From assembly GCA_028723545.1 (NCBI GenBank), contig JAQYER010000090.1, positions 1-14,587 of the forward strand: a DNA stretch of 14,587 nt, read 5' to 3'. Under the pieces are notes generated by a model. It saw nothing but the letters and a program-made list of their open reading frames with translations, searched no databases and was not told the DNA's origin. The position numbers and the translations under genes were made by a program. Source of the DNA: Caryophanales bacterium (GTDB lineage: Bacteria > Bacillota_I > Bacilli_A > RFN20 > CAG-826). The first letter of the stretch is position 1. Each line of letters begins with the position of its first letter. This document shows, in pieces, positions 7,029-13,771 of this stretch.

Positions 7029-7037
7029 ATTATATCA
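7029..7037 (-). promoter_or_regulatory. Extended -10 giving a leaderless start for the 77-aa gene
   Basis: TGATATAAT on the minus strand (7037-7029) is followed by TTAAAC and then ATG. A start 7 bases after the -10 is the A of the ATG itself. No ribosome site is present and no good -35 was found. Confidence 0.6.
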
Positions 7038-7129
7038 TAATTAACAAACATTATTAGTTAATAAAATATTCGATTTCATTATATACGAAACAAATTTTTA
7101 ATTTATTAATATCAAAATGTTTCACATAA

Positions 7130-7138
7130 TGATATAAT
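7130..7138 (+). promoter_or_regulatory. Extended -10 giving a nearly leaderless start for the Fic gene
   Basis: TGATATAAT ends 9 bases before the ATG at 7148. The expected start is 7144-7146, a leader of 2-4 bases without a Shine-Dalgarno sequence. The 125-base spacer back to the 77-aa gene (7023-7147) holds the mirror promoter and no other gene. Confidence 0.6.
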
Positions 7139-7147
7139 ACTTTTATT

Positions 7148-8077
7148 ATGAAAACCAACTCATTACAAATTATTTCTTTAATAAAAGAAAAAGAATTTCT
7201 TGAACAAAAAATTAAAAATTTATTATATGGATCAATTGAAATAAGAGAAAGAGCAAATAAAAAATATATATTTGTTCATTTTCGAGATGGGAATAAATTA
7301 GTAACTAAATACGCTGGAGAATATTCAGAATATTTATTAAGATTAATCAATCAAAATTCATTACACGCTAAACAAATCAAAACCCAATTAAGAAAGATCA
7401 ATAAATCTTTAGCGGAATTAGGTTATAATAACACTCCATTATCAAATAATTCACAAAAATATATTAATTATATTAAAGATAATAAGAAATTATTTATTCA
7501 ATCAATTTTACATGCAGATAAATCACCACTATCTATTGCAGAAATTGATTCAACATTAAACGGACAATCACCAAATTTATCGCCTAAAGATGTAATGAAA
7601 ATTATGAACTTAAATAATGCGATAGATTTTGTATTATCACCATATATTTTATCCAATAGTCCAGATTACAACATTTTATTAAGTGTTAATAAATTTATTG
7701 AAGATGGTTTTATATTTTCCGCTGGTTCATTAAGAACAACACCATATATCACAAATGGAAGATATGTCGCTCCAGAAATACCATCAGAAAATAAAACCCG
7801 TAATGATTTAGTGGATATTATTAAAAATAACGATAATCCTGTTGATCAAGCAATTGAAACTTTATTATATATCATCAAACACAAATTATTCTTATTTGGT
7901 AATAAAAGAACCGCTTTAGTGTTCGCGAATACATTATTAATCGCTCAAGGAGAAGGAATATTATTAATTCCAACTACTTTATCAGATGAATTCAAGAAAT
8001 TATATATTGAATATCGCGATAACAATAACGATGAAATTAAATCATTAATAAAAAATAAATGTATCGTTAAATTGTAA
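7148..8077 (+). CDS. Fic family protein with altered catalytic motif
   Basis: Fic enzymes transfer AMP or related groups to proteins and include toxins and regulators. This is a 309-residue cytoplasmic protein. Residues 1-95 contain a coiled-coil-like helix and a beta stretch (YIFVHFRDGNKLVTKYAG) similar to N-terminal regions of other Firmicutes Fic proteins. The Fic core spans about 145-309: GFIFSAGSLRT (187-197), TNGRYVAPEIPSE, and the signature KLFLFGNKRTALVFANTLL (246-264). Against the canonical HxFx(D/E)GNxxR, the phosphate-binding GNKR (251-254) is kept, but the His position is Lys246 (a His is one residue earlier, 245) and the acidic Mg2+-binding position is Phe250. Ordinary AMPylation is therefore doubtful. 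It is a lone gene with its own terminator and no adjacent antitoxin gene, unless the divergent 77-aa gene serves. The stop TAATTAATTAA closes all frames. Confidence 0.88.
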   Translation: MKTNSLQIISLIKEKEFLEQKIKNLLYGSIEIRERANKKYIFVHFRDGNKLVTKYAGEYSEYLLRLINQNSLHAKQIKTQLRKINKSLAELGYNNTPLSNNSQKYINYIKDNKKLFIQSILHADKSPLSIAEIDSTLNGQSPNLSPKDVMKIMNLNNAIDFVLSPYILSNSPDYNILLSVNKFIEDGFIFSAGSLRTTPYITNGRYVAPEIPSENKTRNDLVDIIKNNDNPVDQAIETLLYIIKHKLFLFGNKRTALVFANTLLIAQGEGILLIPTTLSDEFKKLYIEYRDNNNDEIKSLIKNKCIVKL

Positions 8078-8093
8078 TTAATTAATTCAAATT

Positions 8094-8128
8094 AAAAACT
8101 CGTAAGGCTTGTATTCTTACGAGTTTTT
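8094..8128. terminator. Strong bidirectional intrinsic terminator
   Basis: AAAAACTCGTAAG (8094-8106) pairs perfectly over 13 bp with CTTACGAGTTTTT (8116-8128) around a 9-base loop. The A- and T-tracts serve both convergent genes: fic from the left and the large secreted-protein gene from the right. Confidence 0.93.
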
Positions 8129-8153
8129 ATGTTAACTAAATCCAATAACTTAA

Positions 8154-11100
8154 TTACGCTTTTGTGAATGTAACAGTTTCATAGACACCATTCTTCACGT
8201 CTTGTAAATCAACGCTTAATTCTGTGTCAGAAACTACTGTAATAGTTCCATAGAAATTTTCTTCTGAAACAAATTCGTATGTTCCATCTTCATTAGCGGT
8301 AATTGTAATATATTCTGTAGTTGTAGTTCCTAGAGCTGTTGCGGCTAATGAACCGAGATCAACAGAAGTAATGACTAATGAATAATCAGCAGTTGACGCT
8401 TCTCCGATATAAGTTCCAGTTTGTAATGTTAATGTAGATTCACTTTCTGAACCACCTGTTCCTTCACTTGTTCCAGGAAGAGTAAATGAATCACAATATA
8501 AATTTACGCCTGTTTGAACAGTATAAATACCAGTTAATTCATCAGCAGTACATGTTAATGTTTGATTTGATACAGCGAATGTTGTTGTTTTTCCAGTAAG
8601 AACATTTCCATAAATATCACTTGTATAAGTAATTACAAGAACTCCATCATTATATGTTCCAGTAAATGTTGCTGTAAAATCAGTACCACCAAATCGTGCT
8701 TTACCAGTAATAGCTGGGCTATCGTCAAATATTAAATAGAATTGTTCTGAATCGCCATAACTATTTTTATGATCACCAACAAATGTTAATCCAGCAAAGA
8801 TTGATGCGCTAGCAGCTACATAAGTATTAGAAGATTTATCTAGTGTAACGAATGAAACAACATCATTAACAACTACTCTAATTGTTGTTCCAGAAGAAAT
8901 TGAATATGTTCCAGCAACACCAGCAAGTGTACATTCACCCCAACCAGTAACAACTAATTCACCTTGTTCTCCAGCATATGTTCCTTCAAGACCATCGAGA
9001 ACTTGTGTATATGTTGTTCCAGATAAAGTAATTACATATGTTTTACTATTAATTGTAAGAGTAGCTTCAGTTCCATTAACGACATATTTACCAGTTAATG
9101 AGCCATCTCCAATTGTGACATTTCCAAATCCATCGAAGACAACTGCTTGTTCTACGCCATTAAATGTACCAGTGTATGTTCCAGCATAAGCGTCACCACG
9201 GACAACACTAGAACCTGATTTTCCAAAGACTCCAACAACAACGTCTCCTTGTTTAATAGTAATTGTATCAGCAAATTTTGATGATGCATAAACGCTACTA
9301 AATGCGTTGCTAGAAACACCTGCAGTTACTGTTTCAAGAGTTACATCTGCATAGACAGCATCGTTTTCACAATCAATATATGAAACAAATGTTTCAGTGC
9401 TTGCATCTGCTAATGTAACAGTGACTTGACATAAATATGCTTTATTTGCAATAAGGGTAGTTTGGACAAATGATGCACTTTCATCATTGAATAATTGAAC
9501 ACCGAAGTTCATATCTCCAGGTACTGGATCTGAAGAATATCCGCCATATGCTTGTGTTTGAACAAATCTATTTGTAGAAGTTTTAGCAAAATATCCTAAT
9601 TTACTTGTTCCAAATGTTGCAACACCATTGACTAATGTTGTATCTGGACTATAAGTTACACCACTTATTTTTGATGTACCTTTAGTGATTGTACCATCAT
9701 CATTAAATGTGATTTTATATCCTGAAGCAGCTGAATTTGTTTTATTGTAGTTGGTACCATATAAATTGAATCCAGCATAATAAATACCTTTAGCAAATTC
9801 TGGTTTTTCTGCCCATTTTGCATAAACAGTAATATCTTCACCGATTGCGCCTGGAACATATGGTGTAGTTAATTCTTCATCAGTGTACCAACCAGCAAAC
9901 ATATAGCCTTCTTTAGTTGGAGTAGTTAATGTAGGTGTAGTTCCTTCATTAACTTTGACGGTGCTGTTTTCATCACCATTATTGTTAACGATTGTAACTA
10001 AATATGCTCTTGCCCATTTTGCATAAAGAGTAAAGTCTTCAGTAGCATGTGTATTACCTACAGCATCTGTACAAGCAGCATCAGTATACCATCCTTCAAA
10101 TGAATATAATCCATCGGTTGAATAACCATCTTGAATTTTGGCGTATTCGTCAGAATATAACCAAGCACCAGAAGATGATGTTAAGGCTTTACAGAATTTT
10201 TGAGTATTGCCTTCAATTGCAAATTTAGCTGCAGAAGCAGCAACTAAAGTCGCTTCATGACCATTTAAGTCATAAGTAACAGTGACTGTTGGTACGCTTC
10301 TTGTAAATGTATTATTTTCTAAATCAAGAGTGTATGTTTCTGCATCTGCACCGCTTGCATAATATAAAATATTATTTTCTGCATCTTGAATAGAATATGA
10401 TGATACTGAGGATAATGAATCGTTTTTAAGAGTTTTATATTTTCCAGCACCAGAAACATATAATGTAGTTACTTCGTCATCAGCAACTGTATTGGTGTAA
10501 GCTCCAAAATATGAATCAGTTACTGGAACAAATGATGAACCATCATAACCATATTTTAATGTTGTAACTCCATCAGATACACTGAATCCAACATTGTATG
10601 AACCGCTAGCAAGATTTTTAATAGCAACATCTGGAACAACTGAAACGATTTGTGGACGGTAGATATAAGATCCTACTCCTTCAACTCCGTTTGCATAGAA
10701 TGTTCTTAATGTTCCATCTGCTAGAGGGAAATTAAAGACTACATATGTTCCAACACTGTATCCACCGAATCCAGTTCCAAGAACAGTAGATGATGTATAA
10801 GTTTGTTCTGAATCTTTAACGAAAATCCAGAAATAGTCAGAAGAAACAAATGATTCTGATGGTTTTGAGATAACGAGAACTCCATCTTCTTCATAATATT
10901 TAACGTTTCTTTCTTTTAATGTAGCAACGCCATTTTCATCAAGTTCTGAAATAGTTCCTGATAAATTGTCGGTTGTTCCACTATGAACAACTTGACCTTT
11001 ATAGTTAATATCAAGTGTGTAATTTTGAAGTAAACTTGGAACAGATCCGCTTGTAGCAGAACCTGATTTAAAGGCAAATCCTTTATAAGAACCTGCTAAT

Positions 11101-12188
11101 GAGTGAACATTATTGTTGTCCCACCATTTTGCATAAATAGTGACGTTATCACCAACATATGTTCCTTCAGTGACTTCTTCACCAGCAACATAAGAAACTG
11201 ATTTATACCAGCCATCAAATGTATATCCGTCTTTAGTTGGTGTTGGTAAATCTGTTGCAACGCAACCATTAACAGTAATTCCTGGATATACGGAAGATCC
11301 ACCTTGTGTATCAAGAGTTAATAATCCATATGTATAAGCAGTTTTAAATTTAACTACCGCTTCATCATAATTAGAACCATTTTTTGATCCCCAGCCACTA
11401 CCGTCAGCGCGTTTTGTAAACATAAGAACGTCACCCTCTACAACATCAAGAGAGACTGTTTCAACATATCCTGTGTTTGCACCTTTTTTATAAGTATTGT
11501 AGACATTTCCATTGCTAGTATAAGAAACAGAACTTGTCCATGAAGTAATATTTGAGTTTTTGTATACGCAGAAATAATCGTAACCAATTTCACAAATGAT
11601 AGAAATATCAAATACGATAGTTCCGGTTTTAGTTACATTAACTTGGAAATAGCTTAATGAATTGCCAACCATTTTGTTTCCAGCAGTATATGTTTTTGTA
11701 TCTTCGTCATATACCCATGGATATGATGAATCGACAGTTGTGTCTACAGTCCATTCAGCAGTTGAAACAACTGGTTTTTCAACAGATGTGACATCGTTTT
11801 CATAAACTTCTGCACCACATTCACTACAAGAAGCATTGACTCCGAGAGTTGTATCTCTTTCATATACAGCCCAAGAACCAGGAGTATGATTTGAATTAGG
11901 AGCAACATAAGCAGGATGTGTAGAGTCTAATGATGGACCATTATAAACACCTTGATCAACCCATGTTCCTTTTCCTGGAGTAGTGATAAATTGTTCGTGG
12001 CAAAGACAGCATGCCCAGAATTCGACATTGCCTGCTTTAGTACAGCTAGCTTCTTTAGCGAGATAATGGTTACCTTCGTGTTCACAACCTTCTGCAAAAG
12101 ACATAATGCCGTTTTTTGGCATTAATGCGAGTGCACAAGCAATTGTTGAAGCAGATGCGGCCAAAGCAAATAGAAATTTCTTTTTCAT
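8154..12188 (-). CDS. Large secreted B-repeat (InlB-type) surface protein
   Basis: A 1344-residue exported protein, probably an adhesin or surface-layer component. Residues 1-32 are a signal peptide (MKKKFLFALAASAS start, cleavage likely after SFA). Residues 35-124 form a Cys/His-rich module (Cys35, His37, Cys49, Cys60, Cys61, Cys63, Cys121, Cys124), perhaps metal-binding. A beta domain follows (142-282). Three InlB B-type (Listeria-Bacteroides) repeats lie at about 287-355, 634-725 and 728-792, each with a GWY core and ending in YAKW. Residues 796-1344 are Ser/Thr/Gly-rich repeated beta units of the GTYTGTFNGV kind, with an SEGTGGSESES linker near 1242. No LPXTG, C-terminal membrane helix, SLH or cell-wall-binding domain is seen, so anchoring is unknown. 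The frame is open up to 12290, but the start is 12188: AGGGGG lies 9 bases upstream and the signal peptide begins there. Confidence 0.88.
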   Translation of the reverse strand: MKKKFLFALAASASTIACALALMPKNGIMSFAEGCEHEGNHYLAKEASCTKAGNVEFWACCLCHEQFITTPGKGTWVDQGVYNGPSLDSTHPAYVAPNSNHTPGSWAVYERDTTLGVNASCSECGAEVYENDVTSVEKPVVSTAEWTVDTTVDSSYPWVYDEDTKTYTAGNKMVGNSLSYFQVNVTKTGTIVFDISIICEIGYDYFCVYKNSNITSWTSSVSYTSNGNVYNTYKKGANTGYVETVSLDVVEGDVLMFTKRADGSGWGSKNGSNYDEAVVKFKTAYTYGLLTLDTQGGSSVYPGITVNGCVATDLPTPTKDGYTFDGWYKSVSYVAGEEVTEGTYVGDNVTIYAKWWDNNNVHSLAGSYKGFAFKSGSATSGSVPSLLQNYTLDINYKGQVVHSGTTDNLSGTISELDENGVATLKERNVKYYEEDGVLVISKPSESFVSSDYFWIFVKDSEQTYTSSTVLGTGFGGYSVGTYVVFNFPLADGTLRTFYANGVEGVGSYIYRPQIVSVVPDVAIKNLASGSYNVGFSVSDGVTTLKYGYDGSSFVPVTDSYFGAYTNTVADDEVTTLYVSGAGKYKTLKNDSLSSVSSYSIQDAENNILYYASGADAETYTLDLENNTFTRSVPTVTVTYDLNGHEATLVAASAAKFAIEGNTQKFCKALTSSSGAWLYSDEYAKIQDGYSTDGLYSFEGWYTDAACTDAVGNTHATEDFTLYAKWARAYLVTIVNNNGDENSTVKVNEGTTPTLTTPTKEGYMFAGWYTDEELTTPYVPGAIGEDITVYAKWAEKPEFAKGIYYAGFNLYGTNYNKTNSAASGYKITFNDDGTITKGTSKISGVTYSPDTTLVNGVATFGTSKLGYFAKTSTNRFVQTQAYGGYSSDPVPGDMNFGVQLFNDESASFVQTTLIANKAYLCQVTVTLADASTETFVSYIDCENDAVYADVTLETVTAGVSSNAFSSVYASSKFADTITIKQGDVVVGVFGKSGSSVVRGDAYAGTYTGTFNGVEQAVVFDGFGNVTIGDGSLTGKYVVNGTEATLTINSKTYVITLSGTTYTQVLDGLEGTYAGEQGELVVTGWGECTLAGVAGTYSISSGTTIRVVVNDVVSFVTLDKSSNTYVAASASIFAGLTFVGDHKNSYGDSEQFYLIFDDSPAITGKARFGGTDFTATFTGTYNDGVLVITYTSDIYGNVLTGKTTTFAVSNQTLTCTADELTGIYTVQTGVNLYCDSFTLPGTSEGTGGSESESTLTLQTGTYIGEASTADYSLVITSVDLGSLAATALGTTTTEYITITANEDGTYEFVSEENFYGTITVVSDTELSVDLQDVKNGVYETVTFTKA

Positions 12189-12255
12189 ATTTCTTTTCCC
12201 CCTATTAAGGCAAAACCATTTAAAAACTAATATGGCCTTGTCTTTATATAAATAT
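12189..12255 (-). promoter_or_regulatory. 5' leader of the B-repeat protein gene
   Basis: About 66 bases separate the predicted transcription start from the ATG. It can fold weakly: AAGGC (12207-12211) pairs with GCCTT (12235-12239) around a long loop, just upstream of the AGGGGG ribosome site. No known riboswitch was recognised. Confidence 0.35.
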
Positions 12256-12261
12256 GTGCAA

Positions 12262-12290
12262 ATTATATAATAATGATTGTTTAAATTCAA
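12262..12290 (-). promoter_or_regulatory. Sigma-A-type promoter of the B-repeat protein gene
   Basis: On the minus strand: -35 TTGAAT (12290-12285), a 17-base spacer, and -10 TATAAT (12267-12262), the best conventional promoter in the window. Immediately upstream of the -35 is a small palindrome, AGTGT-TTC-ACACT (12294-12306), a possible regulator site. Confidence 0.75.
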
Positions 12291-12381
12291 GAAAGTGTTT
12301 CACACTATATAGGAAAGTATAGATTTTATCGAATATATTTCTTTGATTGTTGATTAGGTTAACTATTACTTTTTTATAATG

Positions 12382-12407
12382 AAAAACCACATCGAATTTG
12401 ATGTGGT
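12382..12407 (-). terminator. Intrinsic terminator after the lipoprotein gene
   Basis: ACCACATC (12386-12393) pairs with GATGTGGT (12400-12407) around a 6-base loop; on the minus strand the stem is followed directly by a T-run. It starts 6 bases after the lipoprotein stop codon and separates that operon from the B-repeat gene, which has its own promoter. Confidence 0.88.
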
Positions 12408-12413
12408 CAATCA

Positions 12414-13763
12414 TTAATCTTCAATTGTGTGATACGTTTGATAAATGGCGTCTAAAACTGGAATATTAGCGTCACCAAATCCAAAAAATGGAATTGGATA
12501 AACATATTTTGTTGTGCCGTAATAGAAATAATAATAGAAGATAATAGAATCATCATCTGTTCCATTAATATTAATATCAATTCCTAATGAATCTGGTTTT
12601 TGGCCTTCAAACGCTGTGTCGAGAGCGAAATTCTTCGAAAAATCAAATAATATTTCTTGATCTTCTGTATATATACCTGTTCCTAATACTTGTTCATCTT
12701 CGGTTCCGTTCCATGAAACAAAACGATGGAAATTATCTAATAACAATAAATGATTTGGATAATTCATTACTTCTGTAACATCGTTATTGTCGGATATTGG
12801 ACGAGAATTAATCGATGGAACAGCGTTGCTAGAATTATAATTTTGAACTGATACAAAATATGTTCCGTTTAATGCTGGATGAGCATTACTTCCTTCGCTC
12901 ACTTCTTCCGCGTGTAATGAAATATAGCCGGTTAATGTTGTTGAACCATTATATACAGTCGCAAAATAATGAGGATTAAAGACATTATTTCCAACATATC
13001 CATTTCCTGTTTCAGAATATTGATATATTCCTTGGAAATAATTATTCGCAGACATCAGTGTTTTAGTTAATTGTTCATCATAAGTAGGAACATATGGTTT
13101 GAAAATTCCAGTTGGAAGAAGATTTTCAACATCAAATGTTGTTTTGTTAAAATTATTAACTCGATAAATATATGTTTTTGATTTGATTGTAATTGTAAAC
13201 ACTAATGATTCGGAATCATTATCATATTGGGCTAATAATGAATCAATATCAATAAAGCTATCGCCTTCATAACCCATCATCATAATAAATGTTCTTTTAA
13301 AATCAGTGTTTTTAATTCTTAATTCATCTACATCGTCTTCGATTGTTTCGAGATAGTCACTAAATTTTTGATAATAATGAGGAATTAAATTTGTATCCCA
13401 AACATTATTATTTGAGCGATATTCACTTGTAATATATCGGCCATATAAATCGCTGAATTCAACTTTGAATGTTCCACCACTATTAGAACAATAGAAATAT
13501 GTTAATGATTCGGATGAATCAACGTATCTACCAACATAATATTCATTAAAGATATATTGATGATTTCTTAATAAATCACCTTCATAAGAAAATGTGTAAT
13601 TGCGATTTTCATTTAAGAATTTCAACGCTTCTTTAGTTGTATTAATATCTACTTCTTGATTAATTAAAGTAGTGTCTGATGAACTTGAACAAGAAGTAGA
13701 AAAGGCTACCCCTCCTAAAAGGATAGCTAATAAATTAGTTATTTTAATAAGTAGTCTTTTCAT
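12414..13763 (-). CDS. Probable lipoprotein, function unknown
   Basis: A 449-residue exported protein. Residues 1-24 are a signal peptide (MKRLLIKITNLLAILLGG), followed by Cys25 and a Ser-rich linker (SSSSD), the usual look of a lipoprotein. The lipobox is weak (STSC, with Ser instead of Leu at -3), so lipidation is likely but not certain. The mature part is acidic and rich in Tyr, Asn and Ser, with alternating beta strands and no family I can name. Two halves are visible, about 45-225 and 245-449. It starts 8 bases after the stop of the upstream Ig-like gene and has no Shine-Dalgarno, so translation is probably coupled. It ends in tandem stops TAA TGA and a terminator. It is probably a membrane-anchored partner of the neighbouring secreted proteins (inference). 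Confidence 0.72.
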   Translation of the reverse strand: MKRLLIKITNLLAILLGGVAFSTSCSSSSDTTLINQEVDINTTKEALKFLNENRNYTFSYEGDLLRNHQYIFNEYYVGRYVDSSESLTYFYCSNSGGTFKVEFSDLYGRYITSEYRSNNNVWDTNLIPHYYQKFSDYLETIEDDVDELRIKNTDFKRTFIMMMGYEGDSFIDIDSLLAQYDNDSESLVFTITIKSKTYIYRVNNFNKTTFDVENLLPTGIFKPYVPTYDEQLTKTLMSANNYFQGIYQYSETGNGYVGNNVFNPHYFATVYNGSTTLTGYISLHAEEVSEGSNAHPALNGTYFVSVQNYNSSNAVPSINSRPISDNNDVTEVMNYPNHLLLLDNFHRFVSWNGTEDEQVLGTGIYTEDQEILFDFSKNFALDTAFEGQKPDSLGIDININGTDDDSIIFYYYFYYGTTKYVYPIPFFGFGDANIPVLDAIYQTYHTIED

Positions 13764-13771
13764 ATTATTAA

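Noticed and set aside
8340..8480. LPGTS near residue 1237 of the B-repeat protein as a sortase signal
   Set aside because: It is over 100 residues from the C-terminus and is not followed by a membrane helix and basic tail; it reads as a linker.
12123..12188. Lipobox (TIAC) in the B-repeat protein's signal sequence
   Set aside because: The -3 residue is Thr, the Cys lies inside the hydrophobic core, and a better signal peptidase I site (SFA) follows.
12189..12290. 34 extra residues before the signal peptide of the B-repeat protein
   Set aside because: This stretch contains the promoter's downstream region and the AGGGGG ribosome site; a signal peptide begins at 12188.
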